In this document: piece after piece, positions 1 to 6,105 of the stretch | Layout of the letters: every line of letters starts with the position of its first letter | Position numbering within the stretch: position 1 is the stretch's first letter | The notes under the pieces: model-generated | Databases searched by the model: none | The model's input: only the letters and a program-made list of their open reading frames with translations | Told to the model about the DNA's origin: nothing | Translations under genes and position numbers: made by a program | Source: a bacterium | Lineage (GTDB): Bacteria > UBA9089 | Reading direction: 5' to 3' | Length of the DNA: 6,156 nucleotides | Assembly (NCBI GenBank): GCA_003485015.1 | Contig: DNCN01000140.1 | Span: 1 to 6,156, forward strand

Positions 1-132
1 ATTTGGGCCTTATCTTTAAATAAAGACCAACTTTTTTGACTCATTAGGTGCTATTTTTGGAAGTCCGTCACGAAATCATTCTAACTTTTGTGATCTACTG
101 AGTATGAGTAGTAGAGTCTTCCACTTCATAGA

Positions 133-1017
133 CTACTGCTTCCTAAGGTAGGCATCCAACCCCTCAAAGAACTTCATCTTCCTCTCTCTCTCCTTTGCCC
201 ATGTCCTTTCCAGTGCCTTTCTCTTTGGCCTTTGTGTCTCTATATCCCTTCGAAATTTAGTAACCACAGAGGATATGTACTCATTCTCAAAGAGGGCCTT
301 TCTGACTAACTTCCTTGTTCTTGAATCATCATACTCTATAAGTTTCTCTATGGCATTTATGATGGGTGCTATTCTCCATCGGGCAATTCTTACATAAAGA
401 TCTTCTTTATAATCTGGATCCTCTTTGGCTATTTGGAATGCCATCTTAAAGCCTCCACGAAGAGGTCTATTCTCTAATTCATTCTTCAGCTCCTTTGGGT
501 CTTTCATGACAATACCTACATAGACAGGATAGACCTCCTTCTTATAGCCCCATTCAAAGAGCTCCTCGGCCACATTTAAGCGAATATCTATGGAGGGATG
601 GTTTAATGTCTCCATCAGTATGGGAAGGACTATATCTTTTCTGTTGTATCTCTTTGATTTTCCAATTTGCACCAAGAAAGTAGTTGCACATCTCACCGTG
701 TCCACATTAGTACTCTTCTTGATTATCTCTCGATAGAGCTCTATTGTCCTGGGGTCTTTATGGGCCATCCGCACCCAAAAGACTAAATAGTCAGAGAGGT
801 CTTGTGAAGGGTCTTCCTTCAATCTCTTTTTGATCGTCTCTATAGTCTGGGGTAACTTCTTTATTATCATCCTCTCTTCCATCTCTCTTTCTTTTAGGTC
901 TTCCTTCTCATCAAAAGATAGAACTATCTCTTTAAGGCCAAGACCCACTCCTAAGACTAAACTAATAACCAGAAATAATTTGATAAAAGTCTCTCCCTTG
1001 TTCATTCCTCTTTCCAT
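133..1017 (-). CDS. Membrane-anchored HEAT-like repeat protein, function unknown
   Basis: I do not recognise a named family. Starting at the ATG at 1015-1017 gives 294 residues. I prefer this to the GTG at 1030-1032 because the GTG lies within the Shine-Dalgarno GGAGGTGATT (1021-1030), which sits 8 bases before the ATG. Residues about 11-28 form one hydrophobic segment (FIKLFLVISLVLGVGLGL) after a short Lys/Arg-containing N terminus. This suggests a signal anchor or uncleaved signal peptide; there is no lipobox Cys. A highly charged stretch follows (about 36-55). Residues about 75-240 are paired amphipathic helices of HEAT/armadillo character, clearest around TVRCATTFLVQIG and HPSIDIRLNVAEELFEWG. 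The last 40 residues are strongly basic and charged. Such folds usually mediate protein-protein contacts, so a scaffold role at the membrane is an inference only. The gene is separated from the GH57 gene by a transposon-like element and may be transcribed from it. Confidence 0.75.
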   Translation of the reverse strand: MERGMNKGETFIKLFLVISLVLGVGLGLKEIVLSFDEKEDLKEREMEERMIIKKLPQTIETIKKRLKEDPSQDLSDYLVFWVRMAHKDPRTIELYREIIKKSTNVDTVRCATTFLVQIGKSKRYNRKDIVLPILMETLNHPSIDIRLNVAEELFEWGYKKEVYPVYVGIVMKDPKELKNELENRPLRGGFKMAFQIAKEDPDYKEDLYVRIARWRIAPIINAIEKLIEYDDSRTRKLVRKALFENEYISSVVTKFRRDIETQRPKRKALERTWAKERERKMKFFEGLDAYLRKQ

Positions 1018-1020
1018 CTC

Positions 1021-1030
1021 AATCACCTCC
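1021..1030 (-). promoter_or_regulatory. Ribosome binding site that decides the start of the HEAT-like gene
   Basis: On the minus strand this reads GGAGGTGATT, nearly the full complement of the 16S rRNA 3' end. From GGAGG to the ATG at 1015-1017 there are 8 bases. The upstream in-frame GTG codons at 1030-1032 and 1024-1026 overlap the site itself, so they are poor start candidates. Confidence 0.8.
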
Positions 1031-1053
1031 ACGCCTTAAAAATTTAAAGAAAT

Positions 1054-1072
1054 AGGGGACGTTGTTGAGTTT
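1054..1072 (+). repeat. Left terminal inverted repeat of the MITE-like element
   Basis: AGGGGACGTTGTTGAGTTT is matched exactly, inverted, at 1213-1231. Read on the minus strand, this end codes for KLNNVP in an open frame, so the 3' end of the ancestral transposase gene may have run into the repeat. Confidence 0.85.
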
Positions 1073-1118
1073 ATTGATTTGTTTAAGCATCCCCTCAACT
1101 ACTCCTCCGTTCTCCCTA

Positions 1119-1157
1119 AATATTTCCTGAAAGATCAATTCTTGTTTGTCTTGACAT
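1119..1157 (-). pseudogene. Remnant of a REP-associated Y1 transposase (first 13 codons)
   Basis: On the minus strand, ATG at 1155-1157 opens MSRQTRIDLSGNI and then meets TAG at 1116-1118. This matches the usual opening of REP-associated tyrosine transposases (TnpREP/RayT), which typically begin Met-Ser/Ala-Arg-x-x-Arg-Ile-(Asp/Glu)-x-x-Gly and continue into a Tyr-His-Val-x-x-Arg-Gly motif. Here that continuation is gone, so the HUH motif and the catalytic Tyr are lost. After the stop, another frame is open from about 1118 down to 1019 and could hold the old C-terminal tail, as expected from an internal deletion that changed frame. The stub is short, so the family call rests on pattern memory and on the surrounding inverted repeats. 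Confidence 0.5.
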
Positions 1158-1200
1158 AGAATCATTATATCGGGATTTAAGATTTAATATTCTTGTCAAG
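1150..1200. repeat. Inner inverted repeat of the MITE-like element
   Basis: CTTGACATAGAAT (1150-1162) and ATTCTTGTCAAG (1189-1200) pair as a 12-bp stem with one bulged base, around a 26-base AT-rich loop. In the minus-strand reading the stem covers the TTGACA hexamer on one side and the ATG of the transposase stub on the other, with TATAAT in the loop. It may be a transposase-binding hairpin, as HUH enzymes recognise, or an autoregulatory site; this is inference. Confidence 0.6.
1164..1199 (-). promoter_or_regulatory. Possible leftward promoter inside the MITE-like element
   Basis: The minus strand has a perfect TATAAT (complement of 1164-1169) and an upstream TTGACA (complement of 1194-1199). 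The two are 24 bases apart rather than about 17, so they cannot act together as an ordinary sigma-70 pair. If TATAAT works alone, transcription would begin near 1157, almost at the ATG of the transposase stub, and would run about 140 bases to the HEAT-like gene. No better promoter is visible in the gap upstream of that gene. Confidence 0.35.
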
Positions 1201-1212
1201 GAGTTAATTAAC

Positions 1213-1231
1213 AAACTCAACAACGTCCCCT
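1213..1231 (-). repeat. Right terminal inverted repeat of the MITE-like element
   Basis: This is the exact complement of 1054-1072. Just outside it is a small stem (GTTAC at 1234-1238, GTAAC at 1244-1248) with no T-run, which could be part of a REP-type structure or chance. Confidence 0.85.
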
Positions 1232-1281
1232 GGGTTACCCGTCGTAACTGGGAATTGTTGGAGGAAAGATTCAAAATCAGT

Positions 1282-3393
1282 TTAGAAGCTGTAAGCGTTA
1301 GCTATCTCAATGGTGAGATTAGTCTTCCAGAGCTCATTAGGGCGGAATGAAATGTGCCAATGAAAGAAGAGGTTATTAGCCTGAAGGATCCGTTCAAATC
1401 CCTTCTCAGATTGGGAGACAGTGAAGATTGGAAATTGCCAGAGACTTCCTGGTTGCTCAAGCCTGAAATAGACCCTAAGACCAGATTCCTTATCCTCCAT
1501 CTTAAGGAGGTCGATATCCTTACTCTCGCCAGGCCCTTCTCCTCCTCTTATCTGGGGAGAGAGATTGAACTCAAAGCCAAAGAGGGCTTCAATGGGCATT
1601 GAGGAGAGGTTTAAAAGTTCATACCCGATCTCAACCAGTGCCTCCCCTTCTACTAATTTGAGCCTCTTCTTGAGGAGAAGAGGGAGATCTACTCCTTGAA
1701 TCTTGACCTTTCCTGTGCGGACTAAGACTACTGAAAAACTATTCCCTTCCCGGTTCATAGTATGGGCATAAGGTTCACTGATAAAGTCTCCTAATTCCTC
1801 GTACTCCAACTGGCTGAATTCTCTCAGGGTGGTTTGAGGAGGGAGGAAATGGTCGATGAGGGATGCTCGATGATATCGGTCAAAGATCAAGCACTCTTCA
1901 AGGTTCTCCTCTTTAGTCTTTATCCTTTCGTGGATACTCTTCGTTTCAAGCTGGGTCTCTTCCTCCTTGAGAGAGGGGATCTCCCTGTGGTACCCTTCTT
2001 CCCGTCTGGTTAGGACATCTAAAAGGTTGAGGCCTCTTTTTCTACAATCCAGCTCAAAGAGAGAACCCCCTCGGTGAGGGGCAAGGTAGAGGTTGATAAC
2101 AGGACTGTCAATCAAAATCTCAGGGTTCCCATCCCGATCGAAATCGGCAATTTCCTTATCCAGCCAATGGGCTTTGGTGTGGGACAATTCATCGGTAATC
2201 AATTCCGCCTCGATTAGGCGATTGTAAACTGCCCTTCTTAGGTGAGGAAGATATAACCCCCCAAAAATACCGTGCCAGTAAGCACAATTGCATTGGGCTT
2301 GGTATAAAAGACGCTTTGCTTCATCCATTAATAAGCCCCCATGCTCATCAGAGAGCCTAGCTATCTTTTCGCTCACACGGAGCATCCTTTTATGCATGAG
2401 ATTCGCCTCAGGGTATTTGACTAAGAAATTACGGTGGAAACCACCTCTGAGGAATCCCTCAAACCACTCAAGTTCACCACCATTTTTGAACCGAGTGATC
2501 AGTTCTTCATAAAGAGGAATGCTTTTAGCGGGAAGGGCCCACTCAGCCATCTCTTGATAGGCGGAGGTGGGGAGATAGACCCGACCTAAAGACTCATTCT
2601 CCCTCATCCATTCCTCAGAACTCCACATCCTAATCCAATCTCGATTCTCCTCAAGGGCGGTAAAGAAATCATTGAGCCAACCATTCTGGTAGACCCATTC
2701 ATATGTCTCTGGCCAAAGGCCAAACTTCTCTCCATCATCACCTAGGACGATTAATCTCTCACCAGATGGGGTAGCCAGACTCCTCAGGTAATCGATAACT
2801 TCTTGAACCTTTGGGGCAAAGGGGATGAGGTATCTTAACTTACGGCTGATGGGAAAGAGTTTGAGTAGATACCCCTCTTCCTCGGTAAGATAGTAGCCTA
2901 GCAGTTCTTCCTCTCTGAGACCGGCAGCCTTGAAGTGGATGTCGTCGATAAAGGTATAGTCAATCCCTGCCTGAGCCAGGGGTTTGGGAAGGTCAGGTTC
3001 CCAGACCCGTTCGGCCAACCACATCCCTCTGGGGCGACGCCCAAACCTCTCCTGAAGCCGAAGAGAAAAGGATTCGATCTGGCCGATCTTATCACTATCT
3101 GGGATGAAAGGGAGGATGGGTTCATAATAGGCCCCAGTCAGAGGTTCAATCTGGCCTAAGACAACCATCTTGGCCACTCTTTCGAGGAGATCAGGATGGG
3201 TCTTCTCTAGCCAGTCGTAAAGGACTCCACTGTAGTGGAGCGAAACTTTGATCTGGGGGTGACTCTGGAGAACCTCAATAAAGGGAAGGTAGCTTTCTTG
3301 ATATGCCTTCTCAAGTACCTCTTCGAAATTACCCACAGGTTGATGGTTATGAACAGCCAAGATAAAGTTGATTCGTGAAGATTCTCTATCCGT
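1282..3393 (-). CDS. GH57 glycoside hydrolase: 4-alpha-glucanotransferase / alpha-amylase
   Basis: This cytoplasmic-type enzyme cleaves or transfers alpha-1,4-glucan chains; no signal peptide is visible. From the proposed ACG start (3391-3393) it has 703 residues, close to the family's usual 650-720. Family landmarks in order: HNHQPVG (15-21) at the end of strand 1; MWLAERVWEP (124-133), whose Glu128 corresponds to the nucleophile Glu123 of the Thermococcus litoralis enzyme; DDGEKFG (219-225), holding the acid/base Asp; SAYQEMAEW (277-285); QCNCAYWHG (367-375); then a C-terminal beta-sandwich region of the DUF1926 type (PHRGGSLFELD through WQFPIFTVSQSE). The first common start codon, TTG at 3358-3360, would delete strand 1 (INFIL), which matches the N terminus of the Thermococcus enzyme, so coding must begin earlier. 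Transferase and amylase activity cannot be told apart here. It is the third gene of an operon behind coaD and probably serves glycogen or maltodextrin turnover. Confidence 0.93.
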   Translation of the reverse strand, partial: TDRESSRINFILAVHNHQPVGNFEEVLEKAYQESYLPFIEVLQSHPQIKVSLHYSGVLYDWLEKTHPDLLERVAKMVVLGQIEPLTGAYYEPILPFIPDSDKIGQIESFSLRLQERFGRRPRGMWLAERVWEPDLPKPLAQAGIDYTFIDDIHFKAAGLREEELLGYYLTEEEGYLLKLFPISRKLRYLIPFAPKVQEVIDYLRSLATPSGERLIVLGDDGEKFGLWPETYEWVYQNGWLNDFFTALEENRDWIRMWSSEEWMRENESLGRVYLPTSAYQEMAEWALPAKSIPLYEELITRFKNGGELEWFEGFLRGGFHRNFLVKYPEANLMHKRMLRVSEKIARLSDEHGGLLMDEAKRLLYQAQCNCAYWHGIFGGLYLPHLRRAVYNRLIEAELITDELSHTKAHWLDKEIADFDRDGNPEILIDSPVINLYLAPHRGGSLFELDCRKRGLNLLDVLTRREEGYHREIPSLKEEETQLETKSIHERIKTKEENLEECLIFDRYHRASLIDHFLPPQTTLREFSQLEYEELGDFISEPYAHTMNREGNSFSVVLVRTGKVKIQGVDLPLLLKKRLKLVEGEALVEIGYELLNLSSMPIEALFGFEFNLSPQIRGGEGPGESKDIDLLKMEDKESGLRVYFRLEQPGSLWQFPIFTVSQSEKGFERILQANNLFFHWHISFRPNELWKTNLTIEIANAYSF

Positions 3394-3395
3394 AG

Positions 3396-3881
3396 TTAGA
3401 TCTCCTTTTTGAACCCCTCTTTGAGTCTTTCACCCACCAGAGGAGGGACAAATTCACTCACATCCCCCCCTAACTTCGCTATCTCCTTGACCGTGCTCGA
3501 AGAGAGGTAAAGGTGGGTCTCTTTGGTCATCAGGAAAACGGTATCAAGTCCTGGAGCGAGTTTGCTGTTTGTCAAGGCCATCTGTAATTCAAAGTCAAAG
3601 TCTGAAACAGCTCGCAAACCCCGGATGACGAACCTTATCCTTTCCCTAATAGCATAGTCGGCCAAGAGACCATCAAAGTGGCTAACCACTATTTTTGGCC
3701 TATCCGCCAATACCTCCTTGAGCATCGCAACCCTCTCCTCCACATTGAAGAAGGATTCCTTGGGTCCTCTCTCAGCCACAGCCACGATTAATCGGTCAAA
3801 TAGATGGAGGGCTCGATCGATGATATCTAAATGCCCGTAGGTAACTGGGTCGAAACTTCCGGGATAGATGGCTTCTAACAT
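3396..3881 (-). CDS. coaD: Phosphopantetheine adenylyltransferase (CoaD)
   Basis: CoaD transfers AMP from ATP to 4'-phosphopantetheine to give dephospho-CoA, the penultimate step of coenzyme A synthesis, in the cytoplasm. The protein has 161 residues, the standard length. It shows the nucleotidyltransferase opening YPGSFDPVTYGH (6-17) with the catalytic TxGH His17, Lys41 in the substrate loop (GPKESFF), RGLR (87-90), the DFDFELQMALTN segment (94-105), SSSTVKE (127-133) and GGDVSEFVPP (138-147). A small difference is LYLSSS where many homologues have a Phe-Ile-Ser-Ser-Ser pattern. The ATG at 3879-3881 gives the family N terminus exactly. It has no clear Shine-Dalgarno and lies 6 bases after the preceding stop, so translation is probably coupled to the upstream gene. 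The 3' end carries the GH57 Shine-Dalgarno. Confidence 0.97.
   Translation of the reverse strand: MLEAIYPGSFDPVTYGHLDIIDRALHLFDRLIVAVAERGPKESFFNVEERVAMLKEVLADRPKIVVSHFDGLLADYAIRERIRFVIRGLRAVSDFDFELQMALTNSKLAPGLDTVFLMTKETHLYLSSSTVKEIAKLGGDVSEFVPPLVGERLKEGFKKEI
3400..3408 (-). promoter_or_regulatory. Ribosome binding site for the GH57 gene, inside the end of coaD
   Basis: On the minus strand this reads AAAGGAGAT, ending one base before the coaD stop (TAA at 3396-3398). Eight bases separate GGAG from the in-frame ACG at 3391-3393. The first ordinary start codon in frame (TTG at 3358-3360) is 41 bases away, too far to be served by this site. Confidence 0.6.
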
Positions 3882-3887
3882 GGAGTT

Positions 3888-4484
3888 TTAATGGACATTT
3901 CTGTCTTTTGCGCCAGTTGGACCATTCTCTTTATGAGGTAGATCAACTTCCTTAACAATATTGGGGGCGGAAGGCCTCTCTGATGTAAGCCGGTGAATAC
4001 GGGCATACTCTTTTGTGGCTTGTATCTTGGGACCATAAAATCCCTCTCCCTCACCAGAAGCTTGTTTTCCAGAGCTTTGTCTTTCTGCTTCTCTTCTACT
4101 CTTTGTTTGGCGAAGGGTAGATCCACGCTTACCCTTTCGACCTTCCGTCACTAAATCCTCTGTGATTTCAAGATCTATTTCCTTAGAGAGATTCTTTTTC
4201 CTTATCCTACTTGAAATGATCTCCAGATCAGCCATTAGGGCATTCATCCTCTTGATCTTCTCATCCGCCACCTCCACAGCCTCATGCAGTTCCTTAATCT
4301 TCTCCTCAAGCACATTGATGTTAGTATTTGAGATCCGGTTGAAATCGGTCAAGAGGGTATTGATACTACCCTGGAAATTCCTCATCCCCTTCTCATCAAA
4401 GGCAACATTTCTCTTTTTGGTATACAAGGAGTAGCCAAAGAATAATGCCAATAGACTGGTAATTGCCACTAAAAAGTATCCCAT
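3888..4484 (-). CDS. Membrane-anchored coiled-coil protein, function unknown
   Basis: I do not recognise a named family. The 198-residue product starts with one hydrophobic segment (about 3-20, GYFLVAITSLLALFFGYSLY) followed at once by KKR, so the bulk should face the cytoplasm with the N terminus outside. Residues about 52-95 have heptad spacing of Ile, Leu, Val and Met and should form a coiled coil, hence probably an oligomer. Residues 115-198 are rich in Lys, Arg, Gly, Ser and Pro and look disordered. This layout is common in small anchored proteins related to cell envelope or division, but no specific function follows. It is the first gene after a strong sigma-70 promoter (4530-4558) with a leader of about 40 bases, and it ends 6 bases before coaD. 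Only a weak Shine-Dalgarno (GGGTGA) precedes the ATG at 4482-4484. A shorter overlapping frame (3875-4126) is rejected as a shadow. Confidence 0.8.
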   Translation of the reverse strand: MGYFLVAITSLLALFFGYSLYTKKRNVAFDEKGMRNFQGSINTLLTDFNRISNTNINVLEEKIKELHEAVEVADEKIKRMNALMADLEIISSRIRKKNLSKEIDLEITEDLVTEGRKGKRGSTLRQTKSRREAERQSSGKQASGEGEGFYGPKIQATKEYARIHRLTSERPSAPNIVKEVDLPHKENGPTGAKDRNVH

Positions 4485-4529
4485 TTCTCACCCAGATAAA
4501 AGAGGACGATTTTAGATAAATGGATAGAT

Positions 4530-4558
4530 AATATAACACACCTTCTCATTCATGTCAA
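4530..4558 (-). promoter_or_regulatory. Sigma-70 promoter of the three-gene operon
   Basis: On the minus strand the -35 box is TTGACA (complement of 4553-4558), then exactly 17 bases, then the -10 box TATATT (complement of 4530-4535). Transcription would start near 4523, about 40 bases before the ATG of the coiled-coil gene. It is the best promoter in the window and suggests constitutive expression of this gene, coaD and the GH57 gene. The rest of the 4485-4713 gap shows no clear terminator or small gene. Confidence 0.8.
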
Positions 4559-4713
4559 ATACAAATGCTGCGAAAAAACTATATTTTAAAGAAAAGAAGA
4601 TGAAGTCTATACCACATACTTTATTCAACTAATAGAAGGGGTAGAAGGGAGGATATTTTTAGAGAAGTAATACTTGGTGGAATTCTTATCATTAGGAATC
4701 AATCTATTCGTAG

Positions 4714-6090
4714 TTAAAGCTCTATTTGAGCCTTCCTGAGCCAGTGGTAGAGGGTTGGTTTGGAGATACCTAGCATCTGGGCGGCCTTGGCTTTCTCCCC
4801 ACACCTTTCAACCATCCGGACAGCCAAGGCAGACATTATCTGTTCCCAAAGTGGAAGGTCTTCTCTATTGAAGTCAAAATCGGAGATAATCCCTTCTACC
4901 GCCTCTTCAAAACTTGAAGCTTCCTTCTTGACCTTAACACCACCCAGAGAGATCCCTTCAGAGGTAATAACATCACCTTTCGAGGTGATTATTGCGCGTT
5001 GGATGATGTTTTCAAGTTCACGGATATTCCCTGGCCAGTCATAATCACAAAGGAGTCTAATGGCCTCATCGGATATATCCTCAATCTCCTTTCCCAACCT
5101 AAGACTATACTTCTTGATAAAATGTCTTGCTAGAAGCGGAATATCCTCCTTCCGTTCTCGAAGAGGCAAAACATAAATAGGAAAGACATTAAGCCGGTAA
5201 TAGAGGTCCTCCCGGAACCTACCCTCTCTGATCCTCTCCTCAAGATCTTGGTTAGTAGCAGCGATGATTCGGGCCTCGGTTTTAAGAGTAACTGTTCCAC
5301 CAATCCGCTGAAACTCTTTCTCTTGCAAGACTCGAAGGAGCTTTATCTGAAGGGAAGGTGATATCTCACCAATTTCATCTAAAAAGAGTGAGCCGGAGCT
5401 AGCGAGTTCAAAGCGTCCTATTCGTCGAAAGGAAGCTCCAGTAAAAGCACCTTTCTCATGGCCGAAGAGCTCTGATTCAATTAGGGTCTCAGGAATGGCG
5501 GAAAGGGCCACGGCAACGAATGGTCCTTTGCGGCTGCTTTGCTCGTGAATGGCCCGGGCCACAAGTTCCTTACCTACACCGTTCTCTCCTCGAATAAGGA
5601 CAGGGACATCAGACTTGGCAATGGTCGAGATGGATTCTTGAATCTGACGCATTGGCTTACTCTGGCCCACCATCTCTCCAAGATACCCCTTAATCTCCTC
5701 TTTAAAGTACTCCCGCTCATCAATCATCCTGAGTTGCTCCAAAGCCTTCTTGACCTTGATCTTCAATTCATCGGGATCGATGGGCTTCTTGATAAAGTCA
5801 TAGGCCCCCTCCTTCATTGCCTCAACTGCTTCATCCAATGTGCCATAAGCGGTAATAAGAATAACCACGATATGGGGGTGGAGCCTCTTTGCTTCCCGAA
5901 GAAGCTCTATACCGTTCATCTTGGGCATCTTCAGATCAGTGATTACCATATCAAAACTCTTCTCTTTCAGTTTCTTGAGACCATCTTGGCCATCAACAGC
6001 CTGACTGACATCGTAACCCTCCTTAATCAAGGGATCAGCCATGATAAAACGCTCGCTCTGATAGTCATCGACCACGAGTATGGAAGGCAT
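4714..6090 (-). CDS. Sigma-54-dependent response regulator, NtrC/AtoC family
   Basis: A cytoplasmic transcription activator of a two-component system; with the ATG at 6088-6090 it has 458 residues. Receiver domain, residues 1-120: acidic pair Asp8/Asp9, phospho-acceptor Asp52 in TDLKMPKMNG, Thr80 and Lys102 in FIKKP. AAA+ sigma-54 activation domain, about 138-380: Walker A GENGVGKE (168-175), the sigma-54 contact loop GAFTGA (214-219), Walker B SLFLDEIGE (234-242), arginine-finger region FREDLYYRLNVFPI (292-305) and WPGNIRELEN (352-361). A Fis-type helix-turn-helix closes the protein (about 433-455, AAQMLGISKPTLYHWL). All key residues are intact. Where many relatives have Val-Asn-Cys before the AIPE segment, this one has VALSAIPE. 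The in-frame GTG at 6094-6096 is only 1 base from the Shine-Dalgarno and is disfavoured. The cognate kinase and target promoters are not in the window; no -24/-12 element was found here. Confidence 0.97.
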   Translation of the reverse strand: MPSILVVDDYQSERFIMADPLIKEGYDVSQAVDGQDGLKKLKEKSFDMVITDLKMPKMNGIELLREAKRLHPHIVVILITAYGTLDEAVEAMKEGAYDFIKKPIDPDELKIKVKKALEQLRMIDEREYFKEEIKGYLGEMVGQSKPMRQIQESISTIAKSDVPVLIRGENGVGKELVARAIHEQSSRKGPFVAVALSAIPETLIESELFGHEKGAFTGASFRRIGRFELASSGSLFLDEIGEISPSLQIKLLRVLQEKEFQRIGGTVTLKTEARIIAATNQDLEERIREGRFREDLYYRLNVFPIYVLPLRERKEDIPLLARHFIKKYSLRLGKEIEDISDEAIRLLCDYDWPGNIRELENIIQRAIITSKGDVITSEGISLGGVKVKKEASSFEEAVEGIISDFDFNREDLPLWEQIMSALAVRMVERCGEKAKAAQMLGISKPTLYHWLRKAQIEL

Positions 6091-6096
6091 ACTCAC

Positions 6097-6105
6097 ACCT
6101 CCTTT
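6097..6105 (-). promoter_or_regulatory. Ribosome binding site of the response regulator
   Basis: On the minus strand this reads AAAGGAGGT, a full match to the anti-Shine-Dalgarno core, with 7 bases between GGAGG and the ATG at 6088-6090. It settles the start in favour of that ATG. No convincing promoter is visible between it and the window end, so the gene may be cotranscribed with an upstream gene outside the window. Confidence 0.85.

Larger units (their letters stand above)
1054..1231. mobile_element. MITE-like element, probable deletion derivative of a REP-associated (Y1/HUH) transposon
   Basis: A 178-bp segment is bounded by perfect 19-bp inverted repeats (AGGGGACGTTGTTGAGTTT at 1054-1072, its complement at 1213-1231). 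Partial matching continues inward for about 10 more bases. Inside, on the minus strand, are a TATAAT box, a 13-codon stub resembling the N terminus of a REP-associated tyrosine transposase, and a second inverted repeat. The flanking bases (AAAT on the left, GGGT on the right) show no target duplication. That fits single-strand HUH transposition, which makes none, but absence alone is weak evidence. No complete transposase is present, so the element would be non-autonomous. The inference is that a full transposon lost its middle. An alternative is a pair of unrelated REP-type repeats that happen to flank old transposase debris. Confidence 0.6.

Noticed and set aside
13..37. AT-rich palindrome (TCTTTA/TAAAGA) followed by six T on the plus strand, resembling a terminator
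   Set aside because: The stem has almost no GC and a 2-4 base loop, and no plus-strand gene is visible before it; on the minus strand no T-run follows.
1232..1281. Small stem GTTAC/GTAAC after the GH57 stop as a terminator
   Set aside because: Only 5-6 base pairs and no T-run on either strand; it may instead belong to the repeat next to it.
2898..3159. Open frames on both strands within the GH57 gene
   Set aside because: Both are out-of-frame shadows of the conserved catalytic region of the GH57 enzyme.
3875..4126. 83-residue minus-strand frame overlapping the coiled-coil gene and the start of coaD
   Set aside because: It lies inside a better-supported gene in another frame, has an unlikely composition and would run into the coaD start.
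4623..4693. 23-codon minus-strand frame (MIRIPPSITS...) between the response regulator and the operon promoter
   Set aside because: No Shine-Dalgarno, no recognisable features, and its length is expected by chance in an AT-rich gap.
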